Below are positions 27,263 to 37,254 of a DNA stretch of 64,000 nt, in pieces. Made by a program: the position numbers and the translations under genes. This DNA is from Acidovorax sp. (GTDB lineage: Bacteria; Pseudomonadota; Gammaproteobacteria; Burkholderiales; Burkholderiaceae_C). A model generated the notes under the pieces. That model made no database searches and was not told the origin of the DNA. It was given only the letters and a program-made list of their open reading frames with translations. Location of the stretch: assembly GCA_031277855.1 (NCBI GenBank), contig JAITLO010000039.1:124001-188000 (forward strand), in the 5' to 3' direction. Within the stretch, counting starts at the first letter, position 1, and the number at the start of each line of letters is the position of its first letter.

Positions 27263-28396
27263 ATGGCATACAGCACTTTTTCCCGTACCGACAATGACCA
27301 GCTCAAGGAGCCGATGTTCTTTGGGCAGCCGGTCAACGTGGCACGCTACGACCAGCAAAAATACCCCATCTTTGAGAAGCTGATCGAAAAGCAGCTCTCG
27401 TTCTTCTGGCGGCCCGAGGAGGTGGACATCACCCAGGACCGCATCGACTACCAGAACCTGCCTGAGCATGAAAAGCACATTTTCATCAGCAATCTGAAGT
27501 ACCAGACGCTGCTGGACTCCATCCAGGGGCGCAGCCCCAATATGGCGTTTCTGCCGCTGGTGTCATTGCCTGAGCTGGAAACCTGGATCGAGACCTGGGC
27601 GTTCTCCGAGACGATCCACTCGCGCTCCTATACCCACATCCTGCGCAATATCGTCAATGATCCCTCGGCGATCTTTGATGACATCGTGCGCAACGAAAAC
27701 ATCAAGCTGCGCGCCAGCGACATTTCGTCCTACTACGACGATTTGATCAGCGATGCCATGCTGTACTCCCAACTGGGCGCCGGTGTGCACACCATCAACG
27801 GCCAGACCCGGGAGATCAACCAGTACGCGCTCAAGCGGAAGATGTATCTGTGCCTGATGAATGTGAACATTCTGGAGGCCATTCGCTTCTATGTGAGCTT
27901 TGCCTGCTCGTTCGCCTTTGCAGAGCGCAAGCTCATGGAAGGCAATGCCAAGATCATCCGGCTGATTGCCCGGGATGAGGCACTGCACCTGACCGGCACG
28001 CAGCACCTGATCAACATCATGCGCTCGGGCCAAGATGATGCGGAGTTCGCACAGATCGCCCAGGAATGCGAGCAGGAATGCTTTGAGATGTTCAAGCAGG
28101 CCGCCATTCAGGAAAAGCAGTGGGCGGAGTATCTGTTCCGCGATGGCTCCATGATCGGCCTGAACAAGGACATCCTGAGCCAGTACGTGGAATACATCAC
28201 AAACATCCGCATGGCTGCAGTGGGCCTGAAGCCTGCATTTGAAGGTGCCAAGAGCAACCCGATTCCCTGGATCAATACCTGGCTGGCTTCCGATACGGTC
28301 CAGGTGGCACCGCAGGAAGTGGAGTTGAGCTCCTACCTGGTTGGCCAGATCAACTCCGAGGTTTCTCTGGACGACCTGAGCGACATAGAGCTGTGA
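27263..28396 (+). CDS. nrdB: Class Ia ribonucleotide reductase, beta subunit
   Basis: 377 residues. It houses the diiron-tyrosyl radical that starts NrdA catalysis. The radical Tyr lies in [15 protein letters not shown], the diiron ligands in [12 protein letters not shown] and [14 protein letters not shown], and the C-terminal radical-relay Tyr in SSYLVGQI. The start [20 protein letters not shown] aligns with E. coli NrdB. It follows nrdA by 14 nt and its stop overlaps the yfaE start, so all three are co-translated. Confidence 0.96.
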   Translation: MAYSTFSRTDNDQLKEPMFFGQPVNVARYDQQKYPIFEKLIEKQLSFFWRPEEVDITQDRIDYQNLPEHEKHIFISNLKYQTLLDSIQGRSPNMAFLPLVSLPELETWIETWAFSETIHSRSYTHILRNIVNDPSAIFDDIVRNENIKLRASDISSYYDDLISDAMLYSQLGAGVHTINGQTREINQYALKRKMYLCLMNVNILEAIRFYVSFACSFAFAERKLMEGNAKIIRLIARDEALHLTGTQHLINIMRSGQDDAEFAQIAQECEQECFEMFKQAAIQEKQWAEYLFRDGSMIGLNKDILSQYVEYITNIRMAAVGLKPAFEGAKSNPIPWINTWLASDTVQVAPQEVELSSYLVGQINSEVSLDDLSDIEL

Positions 28397-28701
28397 CCAC
28401 CATCACAACGACCAGCCGGGTGATCCATCTTCTGGATGGAGAAACCTTGCTGGAGGCGTTGGAACGCACCGGGCATGAGGTGGAGTTCCAATGCCGAAGC
28501 GGCTTCTGCGGCATGTGCAGAACGACGCTGCGCGCCGGGGCGGTGGACTATCCCTCACCTCCCTTGGCGTTCATTGGGCCATCGGAGATTCTTCCCTGCT
28601 GCTGCCGGGTTACCCAGCCCATTAGCATTGAGTGCAGCGTCCCGGAGCAAGCACAGCAGCTGGAGCTGGATCTGCCGGGCAAACAGCTGGAGCTGCTGTA
28701 G
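28393..28701 (+). CDS. yfaE: 2Fe-2S ferredoxin YfaE, maintains NrdB
   Basis: 102 residues, plant-type ferredoxin fold. Cluster cysteines are in CRSGFCGMC with the fourth in the later PCCCR motif. In E. coli YfaE delivers electrons to rebuild the diferric-tyrosyl cofactor of NrdB. Translation starts at a GTG that overlaps the nrdB stop by 4 nt. Presence of the full nrdA-nrdB-yfaE trio matches the enterobacterial arrangement. Confidence 0.9.
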   Translation: MTTITTTSRVIHLLDGETLLEALERTGHEVEFQCRSGFCGMCRTTLRAGAVDYPSPPLAFIGPSEILPCCCRVTQPISIECSVPEQAQQLELDLPGKQLELL

Positions 28702-28853
28702 CGCGGCCCATGCCGCAGCCGGTACACGCCCCCCACTGCAGGGTGCGGCGGAGTGCCTCCCTCTTTTTTCTAGAACGCTCTCGCATTCCGAACGCGGTGC
28801 AGGGCAGAAGCACGGCGACTTCTTGCCGCAACACATATTGCAATTCCCTGCCT

Positions 28854-28882
28854 CTTGAAAGCGCGTTTTTTTCCCTTATTAT
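28854..28882 (+). promoter_or_regulatory. groE promoter with sigma-32-like and sigma-70-like elements
   Basis: CTTGAAA at 28854 and CCCTTATT at 28873 are 12 nt apart, close to the RpoH heat-shock consensus. TTGAAA (28855) and TATTAT (28877) with 16-bp spacing also fit a sigma-70 promoter on the same DNA. Confidence 0.7.
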
Positions 28883-28908
28883 TAGCACTCGTAGGGGTTG
28901 AGTGCTAA
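28882..28908. promoter_or_regulatory. CIRCE operator (HrcA site)
   Basis: TTAGCACTC, nine bases, GAGTGCTAA: a perfect match to the CIRCE inverted repeat bound by the heat-shock repressor HrcA. It overlaps the promoter and transcript start of groES. Confidence 0.97.
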
Positions 28909-28990
28909 CAAGCCTCCCTCAGCTCATCCGCACTGTCTGAAGGCAGGGCGGAACGGACATAACCACTGTGTTGATATCTAGGAGAAATGA

Positions 28991-29281
28991 ATGAACCTGC
29001 GTCCTTTGCATGACCGCGTGATCGTCAAGCGTCTTGAGAACGAAACCAAGACTGCTTCGGGCATTTATATCCCTGACAACGCCGCCGAGAAGCCTGACCA
29101 AGGCGAAGTGCTGGCCGTGGGTCCCGGCAAGCGCAACGACAAGGGCGAGCAGATTGCACTGAACGTGAAGGTCGGCGACCGCGTGCTGTTCGGCAAGTAC
29201 TCTGGCCAGACCGTGAAGATCAACGGCGATGAGCTGCTGGTGATGAAGGAAGACGACCTGTTCGCCGTTGTGGAGAAGTAA
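28991..29281 (+). CDS. groES: Co-chaperonin GroES (Cpn10)
   Basis: 96 residues. The heptameric lid of the GroEL chaperonin. It starts [14 protein letters not shown], carries the mobile loop [25 protein letters not shown] and the roof loop around GKRNDKGEQ. An AGGAG Shine-Dalgarno lies 6 nt before the ATG. It is first gene of groESL, under both CIRCE and a sigma-32-like promoter. Confidence 0.98.
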   Translation: MNLRPLHDRVIVKRLENETKTASGIYIPDNAAEKPDQGEVLAVGPGKRNDKGEQIALNVKVGDRVLFGKYSGQTVKINGDELLVMKEDDLFAVVEK

Positions 29282-29368
29282 AGCCGCCGCGTGAGCGTCA
29301 TGTCTGGTGACTGCACGCTCGCGACGCGTTCTTTTCCGACAAGCATTTCGTGTATCTCGGATAACTCT

Positions 29369-29428
29369 CAAATTCATAGCTTCTAGTGCTTGATTGATCT
29401 GCACTACAAGCTGTTTTGAACCAGATTT
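29369..29428. repeat. REP-like inverted repeat between groES and groEL
   Basis: CATAGCTTCTAGTGCTTGAT followed by TGATCTGCACTACAAGCTGTTTTGA forms imperfect arms (AGCTTCTAGTGC / GCACTACAAGCT) around a short centre. It resembles a repeat type I recall from Comamonadaceae intergenic DNA. It sits inside the groESL transcript. Confidence 0.5.
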
Positions 29429-29430
29429 AG

Positions 29431-31083
<1,653 letters not shown>

Positions 31084-31104
31084 TTCCAACTTCAAATCAA
31101 ACGA

Positions 31105-31175
31105 TTACTTTGTCGGCTGCGCTTGCCGTACCTCTGTACTGTCTTCGCTCCGCCTTCGCGTACTCGATAGATTTG
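31105..31175. repeat. Palindrome-rich intergenic sequence after groEL
   Basis: GTCGGCTGCGCTTGCC, GTACCTCTGTAC and TCTTCGCTCCGCC are arranged like the centre of the element at 47106-47224 (reverse complement: TTGTCGTACC...GTACTGCC...GCGCC). It may be a diverged relative. No gene is seen in the 240 bp between groEL and aroB. Confidence 0.35.
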
Positions 31176-31236
31176 AAAATGGAATAGCCTCTGCCGTGAC
31201 AACACCGGCCCAGTGCCGGTGTACGCCACAGCACAC

Positions 31237-31268
31237 AACCCGCAGCCCGCAAGGTCTGCGGGTTTTTT
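31237..31268 (+). terminator. groESL terminator
   Basis: AACCCGCAG / CTGCGGGTT 9-bp stem with 10-nt loop and T6 (31263-31268). A second inverted repeat, ACACCGGC...GCCGGTGT, lies just before it at 31202-31222. Confidence 0.85.
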
Positions 31269-31322
31269 CTTGTCTCTGCCCTACACTTGCGGCGAGACTT
31301 TTTCTTTGTACCGACTCCCCGC

Positions 31323-32462
31323 ATGACCACCGCTGCCCCGCTTGCCCCATTCGCTGCCCACACCGCCGACCACGCCACCGTGCACATCGACCTGGGAGAG
31401 CGCAGCTACCCCATACGCATTGCGGCCGGTCTGCTGGGCGATGCCACGGTCTACCAGGATCTGCCCAAGGCCAGCAGTGCGTTGATCGTCACCAACACCA
31501 CGGTGGCGCCGCTGTATCTGCAGCAGGTGCGCGCCGCGCTGGCTACGCAGTACGCGCAAGTGCATGTGGTGGAACTGCCCGATGGCGAGGCCCACAAAGA
31601 CTGGCAAACCCTGAACCTGATTTTTGATGCCCTGCTGCAGCAGGGCTGCGATCGCAAGACCGTGATGTTTGCCCTGGGCGGTGGTGTGATTGGGGATATG
31701 ACGGGCTTTGCCGCTGCCAGCTATATGCGTGGCGTGCCCTTTGTGCAGCTGCCCACCACGCTGCTGTCGCAGGTGGATTCCAGCGTGGGCGGCAAGACCG
31801 CCATCAACCATCCGCTGGGCAAAAACATGGTGGGCGCCTTCTACCAGCCGCAGCTGGTGCTGTGTGATCTGGCATCGCTGGACACCTTGCCCGCGCGCGA
31901 GTTGTCGGCCGGCCTGGCCGAGGTCATCAAATACGGCCCCATTGCGGATATGGCATTTTTTGAGTGGCTGGAAGCCCATATCGACCGCTTGCGCGCTGGC
32001 GACCGCCAGGCCATGGCCCAGGCCGTCAAGCGCAGCGTGGAGATCAAGGCCTGGGTCGTCAGCCAGGACGAAAAAGAAGCCGGCTTGCGCGCCGTGCTCA
32101 ACTTTGGTCACACCTTTGGCCATGCCATCGAAGCCGGCATGGGCTACGGGGTCTGGCTGCATGGCGAAGGCGTGGGCGCCGGCATGGTGATGGCGGCGCA
32201 GCTGTCGCAGGAGCTGGGCCTGGTGGACGCCGCCTTTGTGCAGCGCCTGACCCGCTTGATTGAACGCGCCGGCCTGCCCACGCGCGGCGCCGTGCTGGAT
32301 GCGCAAGACAACGCAGGCGCCTACCTGGAACATATGCGTGTGGACAAAAAAGCCGAGGCCGGCGAGATCCGCTTTGTGTTGATTGATGGCCCTGGCAAGG
32401 CGGTGATGCGCAGCGCTTCCGACGCGCTGGTGCGCCAAGTAATCGACCGCTGCTGTGCGTAA
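31323..32462 (+). CDS. aroB: 3-dehydroquinate synthase
   Basis: 379 residues. It converts DAHP to 3-dehydroquinate, second step of the shikimate pathway, with NAD and a divalent metal. Signatures are [50 protein letters not shown] and the metal-binding [11 protein letters not shown]. The ATG at 31323 is preferred over one 12 codons upstream. A stop-anchored repeat begins 4 nt after the TAA, then dgt follows, as is common in betaproteobacteria. Confidence 0.96.
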   Translation: MTTAAPLAPFAAHTADHATVHIDLGERSYPIRIAAGLLGDATVYQDLPKASSALIVTNTTVAPLYLQQVRAALATQYAQVHVVELPDGEAHKDWQTLNLIFDALLQQGCDRKTVMFALGGGVIGDMTGFAAASYMRGVPFVQLPTTLLSQVDSSVGGKTAINHPLGKNMVGAFYQPQLVLCDLASLDTLPARELSAGLAEVIKYGPIADMAFFEWLEAHIDRLRAGDRQAMAQAVKRSVEIKAWVVSQDEKEAGLRAVLNFGHTFGHAIEAGMGYGVWLHGEGVGAGMVMAAQLSQELGLVDAAFVQRLTRLIERAGLPTRGAVLDAQDNAGAYLEHMRVDKKAEAGEIRFVLIDGPGKAVMRSASDALVRQVIDRCCA

Positions 32463-32466
32463 GAAG

Positions 32467-32565
32467 CACCCTCTGAGGCGCTTTGCGCCTTCTCCCTCTC
32501 TGGCTTCGCCGGAGGGAGACGACACCAGCGCGGCGGGGCGGCCCTTGCGCGGTGTCTCTGGCGTG
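32467..32565 (+). repeat. Stop-anchored palindromic repeat, copy 3
   Basis: CACCCTCTGAGG starts 4 nt after the aroB stop, then GCGCTTTGCGCC, the CTCCCTCTCTGG / CCGGAGGGAG hairpin, and CGCGGCGGGGCGGCCCTTGCGCGG. Its reverse complement aligns along its length with copy 1. Confidence 0.85.
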
Positions 32566-32610
32566 GGGCAGTGTTAGAGGCCAAGCGTAGAGCAGCGCCT
32601 CTTTAAAACC

Positions 32611-32640
32611 ATAGCTGACTATGCTTTTGTAGTCAGCGAT
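32611..32640. repeat. Hairpin before dgt
   Basis: GCTGACTA (32614-32621) and TAGTCAGC (32630-32637) are perfect 8-bp arms around TGCTTTTG. It lies 35 nt upstream of the dgt start. It shares the ATAGCT opening of the groES-groEL element and may be a relative or an operator. Confidence 0.45.
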
Positions 32641-32674
32641 TGAGGCGTATTTCATTCATAAAAAGGAGTGGTGG

Positions 32675-33850
32675 ATGGCGATGCAGGCATTGGCCCCTTG
32701 GGCATGTGATCCGGCCCAGACCCGTGGCCGGCGCTTTCCCGAAACTCCGGCGCCCACGCGCAGCGACCACCAGCGTGATCGCGATCGCATCGTCCACTCC
32801 AGCGCTTTTCGGCGCCTGGTCTACAAGACCCAGGTATTCCTCAACCACGAGGGCGATCTGTTTCGCACGCGGCTGACGCACTCGCTGGAGGTGGCGCAGC
32901 TGGGGCGTTCCATTGCCCGGCCGCTGGGCTTGAATGAAGACCTGGTCGAAGCCATCTGCCTGGCCCATGACCTGGGCCACACCCCGTTTGGCCATGCGGG
33001 CCAGGACATGCTCAACGCCTGCATGCGGCCCTGGGGCGGGTTTGAACACAATCTGCAAAGCCTGCGCGTGGTGGACCAGTTGGAAGAGCGCTACCCGGGT
33101 TTTGACGGCCTGAACCTGAGCTTTGAAACGCGCGAGGGCATTCTGAAGCACTGCTCCAAGGCCAATGCCGAAAAGCTCGAGGCGCAGGAACCCGGAGGCG
33201 TAGCTCACAGGTTTCTGCATGGCGCCCAGCCCTCGCTGGAGGCCCAGCTGTGCAATCTGGCCGATGCCATTGCCTACAACGCACACGATGTGGATGACGG
33301 CTTGCGCTCCGGCTACATCAGTTGGGAGCAGTTGCTGGCGGTGCCCCTGGTGGCCCAGCACCATGACCAGGTGCTGGCGGAGTATCCAGCACTGGCCGAG
33401 CCCGACCAGCAACGCAGGCTGTTGTACGACACCATTCGCCGCATGCTCAGCGCGCAGGTGTATGACGTGATCGCCACCACGCAGGCGCGTGTGAAGGCCG
33501 CAGGGGTGGACAGTGTGGAGGCCGTGCGCCACCACCCCGAGCGCCTGGTGGCCTTCAGCGATGACATGGCCGGGAAAAGCCAGGCGCTCAAGCAGTTTCT
33601 GTTTCGCAACCTCTACCGCCATGCCGAGGTCACGCAGACCATGGACCATGCGCAGACCGTGGTCCAGGAGTTGTTTACCCTCTATCTGGAGCGCCCGCAA
33701 GAAATGAAGCCCCGGCATGCTGCCAGGGCTCAGGCCGCAGACAGCCAGGCCGCACGCGCTCGGACCGTGGCCGATTTTGTGGCTGGCATGACCGATCGCT
33801 ATGCCGCACGCGAGCACGAACGCCTGACGGGTAAACGCCTGCTGGCCTGA
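32675..33850 (+). CDS. dgt: dGTP triphosphohydrolase-like HD protein
   Basis: 391 residues. HD-domain phosphohydrolase of the Dgt-like family, which cleaves dNTPs to nucleoside and triphosphate. The motifs RTRLTHSLEVAQLGRSIAR, CLAHDLGHTPFGHAGQDML (the HD pair plus downstream His) and NLADAIAYNAHDVDDG give all metal ligands in order. The start MAMQALAPWACDPAQTRGRR follows AAAAAGGAG. Monofunctional orthologues often sit after aroB. Confidence 0.9.
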   Translation: MAMQALAPWACDPAQTRGRRFPETPAPTRSDHQRDRDRIVHSSAFRRLVYKTQVFLNHEGDLFRTRLTHSLEVAQLGRSIARPLGLNEDLVEAICLAHDLGHTPFGHAGQDMLNACMRPWGGFEHNLQSLRVVDQLEERYPGFDGLNLSFETREGILKHCSKANAEKLEAQEPGGVAHRFLHGAQPSLEAQLCNLADAIAYNAHDVDDGLRSGYISWEQLLAVPLVAQHHDQVLAEYPALAEPDQQRRLLYDTIRRMLSAQVYDVIATTQARVKAAGVDSVEAVRHHPERLVAFSDDMAGKSQALKQFLFRNLYRHAEVTQTMDHAQTVVQELFTLYLERPQEMKPRHAARAQAADSQAARARTVADFVAGMTDRYAAREHERLTGKRLLA

Positions 33851-33989
33851 ATCAGGCGAAGGGGTTAGGCTTGCTAGCTGGGAGGAGCGGCAAAGCGCAG
33901 CAGACAGGCCTTTGCGCCAACGCAAAATCCGCATCCTGCACATAGAACGGTTGCGCCGATAGAATTCGCCATAAGAGATTTAATGAGAG

Positions 33990-34020
33990 AGGGGGCATTG
34001 CGCCCCCGTTTGCTTTTTTG
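33990..34020 (+). terminator. Hairpin and T-run just before the DUF1415 start
   Basis: GGGGGCATTGCGCCCCC followed by GTTTGCTTTTTT, then GGGGGCCGCC and the ATG at 34032. It may end the dgt transcript. The second GGGGGC copy could pair alternatively with the CCCCC arm. Confidence 0.55.
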
Positions 34021-34031
34021 GGGGCCGCCAC

Positions 34032-34685
34032 ATGACCGATACCACCGACCACAACGCCGAAGAACAGCCATCCTTTCCCGAAGACATGGTGATCGCCGAC
34101 ACCGTGCGCTGGCTGGAGCGTGCTGTCATCGGCCTGAACCTGTGCCCCTTTGCCAAGGGCGTGCATGTCAAGGGCCAGATCCACTATGTGGTCAGCCAGG
34201 CCAGCGATGCCGAGGGCGTGGCCAATGACCTGCACCGCGAGCTGGAAGCCCTGGCCGAGGCCAACCCCGAAAAGCGTGACACCACGCTGCTGATCCTGCC
34301 CGAGGCGCTGACGGAGTTTCTGGACTTCAACGACTTCCTGGAAATTGCCGACGCCATGGTCGAGGAGCTGGACCTGGCCGGCATCTTGCAAGTCGCGTCC
34401 TTCCACCCGCGCTTTCAGTTTGAGGGCACGGATGTGGACGATGTCACCAACTGCACCAACCGCGCGCCTTACCCCACGCTGCACCTGATTCGCGAGGACA
34501 GCATAGACAAGGCGGTGGAAGCCTTTCCTGAAGCCGAAAGCATTTACGAGCGCAATATGGAAGTGCTGGAGGACATAGGCCTGGAAGGCTGGCTGGACCT
34601 GGACGTGGGCCCGCGTTGCCCGGTCACAGGCCATGGCGCGCCCAGCACTCCCGCCTCGCCCGCCAACCAGGACGCAGACCGCTGA
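34032..34685 (+). CDS. DUF1415 protein
   Basis: 217 residues, cytoplasmic. Diagnostic segments for DUF1415 are TVRWLERAVIGLNLCPFAKGV, FLDFNDFLEIADAMVEE and GILQVASFHPRFQFEGTDVDDVTNCTNRAPYPTLHL. The function is unknown. Its TGA overlaps the methyltransferase ATG (TGATG), so the two are translationally coupled. Confidence 0.9.
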   Translation: MTDTTDHNAEEQPSFPEDMVIADTVRWLERAVIGLNLCPFAKGVHVKGQIHYVVSQASDAEGVANDLHRELEALAEANPEKRDTTLLILPEALTEFLDFNDFLEIADAMVEELDLAGILQVASFHPRFQFEGTDVDDVTNCTNRAPYPTLHLIREDSIDKAVEAFPEAESIYERNMEVLEDIGLEGWLDLDVGPRCPVTGHGAPSTPASPANQDADR

Positions 34686-35590
34686 TGAGCAAGCATGACA
34701 AGGCCGCCAAGCAAGGCCACAAAGCTGCGGCACCCGACATCGCCACCCAACTGGGGCTCAAGCCCGGTCAGAGCATAGAGCTGCTCAAGGCCCTGCACAT
34801 TCTTACGCGCGAGGGCAAGCTCAACCAGGACTCGCGCCGCAAGCTCAAGCAGGTCTACCACCTCTACCAGTTCATAGAGCCGCTGCTCAAGGAGCTGGGC
34901 GCGGATGGGCATGCCGTCACCTTGGCAGACCATGGCGCGGGCAAGTCCTATCTGGGCTTCATCCTCTACGACCTCTACTTCAAGGCCAGCAGTCAGGGCA
35001 GCATCTACGGCATCGAAACCCGGGCCCCACTGGTGGAGGCCTCGCAAAAGCTGGCGACCGAGCTGGGCTTTGAGCGCATGGAATTCCTCAATATGTCGGT
35101 GGCTGAATCCACCCATGTGGACTTCATGCCTGAGCGCTTTGATGTGGTCACGGCCTTGCACGCCTGTGACACCGCCACCGACGATGCCATTGCCTTTGGC
35201 CTGGAGAAAAAAGCCAAGGCCATGGTGCTGGTGCCCTGCTGCCAGGCCGAGGTGGCGGCCTGTCTGCGCCAGACCAAGGCGCTTTCGCTGTCGCGTACGC
35301 CGCTGGCAGAGCTGTGGCGCCACCCCATTCACACCCGCGAAATGGGCAGCCAGATCACCAATGTGCTGCGCTGCCTGTACCTGGAAGCCAGTGGCTACCA
35401 GGTGACAGTGACCGAGCTGGTGGGCTGGGAGCACAGCATGAAGAACGAACTTATCGTGGCCCGCTACACCGGCCACAAAAAGCGTGCTGCAGCCGAACGC
35501 CTGCAGCAGCTGCTGGCCGAGTTTGGCCTTGAAGACCTGGCCCAGACCCGCTTCAAGCTGCCGCCGCAGCCTGCCGTGGTCCAGTCCTGA
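34685..35590 (+). CDS. Class I SAM-dependent methyltransferase
   Basis: 301 residues. The SAM-binding region VTLADHGAGKSYLGFILYDLYF (motif I, about residues 77-98), IYGIETRAPLVEAS (motif II) and DVVTALHACDTATDDAI, with VPCCQAEVA, match the methyltransferase_32-like group of COG0500. A family role in RNA or small-molecule methylation is not established here. Coupled to DUF1415 by overlapping stop and start. The open frame extends 23 codons upstream, all inside DUF1415. Confidence 0.8.
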   Translation: MSKHDKAAKQGHKAAAPDIATQLGLKPGQSIELLKALHILTREGKLNQDSRRKLKQVYHLYQFIEPLLKELGADGHAVTLADHGAGKSYLGFILYDLYFKASSQGSIYGIETRAPLVEASQKLATELGFERMEFLNMSVAESTHVDFMPERFDVVTALHACDTATDDAIAFGLEKKAKAMVLVPCCQAEVAACLRQTKALSLSRTPLAELWRHPIHTREMGSQITNVLRCLYLEASGYQVTVTELVGWEHSMKNELIVARYTGHKKRAAAERLQQLLAEFGLEDLAQTRFKLPPQPAVVQS

Positions 35591-35707
35591 GTCAGCCCCC
35601 GTCGCGGCTTTGCGGGCCCAGACCAGCCCTTGGAACGAGCCGTGTCGTGGGGTTTGCACAAACGGGATGTAGCGTCTCATTCAAGGGTGTGATCGGCAGA
35701 GGTAGCG

Positions 35708-35729
35708 CGTCACAGCAACGTCATAAAAA
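35708..35729 (+). promoter_or_regulatory. Pho-box-like direct repeat
   Basis: CGTCACA-GCAA-CGTCATA-AAAA: two 7-mers with an 11-bp period, the geometry of PhoB sites (CTGTCAT-N4 repeats). A TAAAGT -10-like hexamer follows 5 nt later. It lies about 80 nt upstream of the first alkaline phosphatase. Confidence 0.6.
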
Positions 35730-35807
35730 ATTTCTAAAGTGCGAGCGCTAGCTAACTGGTTGCCGCATATTTTCTGCGGTATTCCTTCAACGCAAGATCG
35801 AATCCGC

Positions 35808-37223
35808 ATGAAACAGAAGTTGTTGTGTAGTGCGCTGGTCAGCGCCGTGCTGTTGTTGGCCGCTTGTGGTAGTGTCCGCGTTGTGGCGCCGGCCAACGAA
35901 CACAAAAACATGCTGTTCTTTTTGGGCGATGGCATGGGACTGACCACCATGACCGCCGCACGCATTTATGCCGTGGGCGAGTCGGGTGAGCTGACTATGG
36001 ACCAGTTGCCCGAGACCGCCTTTGTGCACACCTTCTCCCGGAACGCCCAGGTGACGGACAGTGCGGCGTCGATGTCGGCCTATATGACGGGCGTGAAGAT
36101 CAACAGCGAAGTCATCTCCATGTCGGCCGATGCCCGGGCCTACGACGCCAGCGGTAAGCCTTTTGCCCTGCGCTATGACAGCAGCTGCCCGGCAGACAAT
36201 GGCCGCCCCATGCCCACGTTGCTGGAGCAGATGAAGGCTGCGGGCTATGCCACCGGCGTGGTCACCACCACCCGCATCACCCACGCCACGCCGGCTACCA
36301 CCTATGCCCATGTCTGCCATCGCGCCGCAGAGAACACCATTGCCGCGGCCCTGGTGCCAGGAGGTCAGGGCTATAACCCCCGGCTGGGCGACGGTGTGGA
36401 TGTGATCCTGGGCGGTGGCCGCAGCATGTTCATGCCACAGCAGGATGGAGGCCGGCGCAATGACCAGCGCAATCTGATCGCCGAGTTCAAGGCGCAGAAC
36501 TACAGCGTGGCGCTCGAGCGCTCTGATTTCGATCAGTTACCCGTGGATGGCCACAGCAAGATCGTGGGCCTGTTCACCCAGGATCACATGGCCTATGAGC
36601 TGGACCGCAATCCCTCCAAGGAGCCGAGCCTGGCCGAGATGACGGTCAAGGCCATCGATGCGCTGGCAGCCAGGAAAAAAGGCATGTTTCTGATGGTGGA
36701 AGGCGGCCGCATCGACCATGCGTTGCACGCCACCACTGCACGCTACGCGCTGCAGGACACCGTGGCTTTTGATGACGCCATCAAGGCCGCGCTGGACAAG
36801 ATGCAGAAGATGGATCCGGGCCTGAAGCACACGCTGATCGTCGTCACTGCCGACCATGACCACACCATGCACCTGAACGGCTACGCCGCCATTACCGGCA
36901 AGACCGAACCGGGCAAGCCCGGCGTGGTGGGGCTGGTGAAGAACTATGTCAATGGCAAGACCGAGACCGATGTGAACGGCAACCCCTACACCATCATCGG
37001 TTTTGGTAACGGCCCGCGTCGCATGGATGCGCGTGGCCCCATCACCGATGCCGATCTGGAACGCAAGGGTTTCGTGCAGGAAGCCATGGTGCCCCAGTCC
37101 AGCGAGACCCACGGCGGTGCAGATGTTTTCCTGGGTGCCCAGGGACTGGGGGCAGAGAACTTCTCCGGTGTCATCGACAACACCGAGGTTTTCAAGCTGA
37201 TCAAAAAGAGCATTGGCCTGTAA
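35808..37223 (+). CDS. Alkaline phosphatase, lipoprotein
   Basis: 471 residues. Lipoprotein signal MKQKLLCSALVSAVLLLAAC with lipidated Cys20, so membrane-anchored in the periplasm or outer membrane. PhoA-superfamily residues: FFLGDGMG (metal Asp), VTDSAAS with nucleophile Ser85, TTTRITHATPA, EGGRIDHALH, TADHDH and ETHGGADV. It releases phosphate from monoesters. The start ATG at 35808 is set by the signal peptide. It is followed 31 nt later by a paralogue and preceded by a Pho-box-like repeat. Confidence 0.92.
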   Translation: MKQKLLCSALVSAVLLLAACGSVRVVAPANEHKNMLFFLGDGMGLTTMTAARIYAVGESGELTMDQLPETAFVHTFSRNAQVTDSAASMSAYMTGVKINSEVISMSADARAYDASGKPFALRYDSSCPADNGRPMPTLLEQMKAAGYATGVVTTTRITHATPATTYAHVCHRAAENTIAAALVPGGQGYNPRLGDGVDVILGGGRSMFMPQQDGGRRNDQRNLIAEFKAQNYSVALERSDFDQLPVDGHSKIVGLFTQDHMAYELDRNPSKEPSLAEMTVKAIDALAARKKGMFLMVEGGRIDHALHATTARYALQDTVAFDDAIKAALDKMQKMDPGLKHTLIVVTADHDHTMHLNGYAAITGKTEPGKPGVVGLVKNYVNGKTETDVNGNPYTIIGFGNGPRRMDARGPITDADLERKGFVQEAMVPQSSETHGGADVFLGAQGLGAENFSGVIDNTEVFKLIKKSIGL

Positions 37224-37254
37224 GGCCGTCGCTATCCGGATTCAAGGACTCCCC

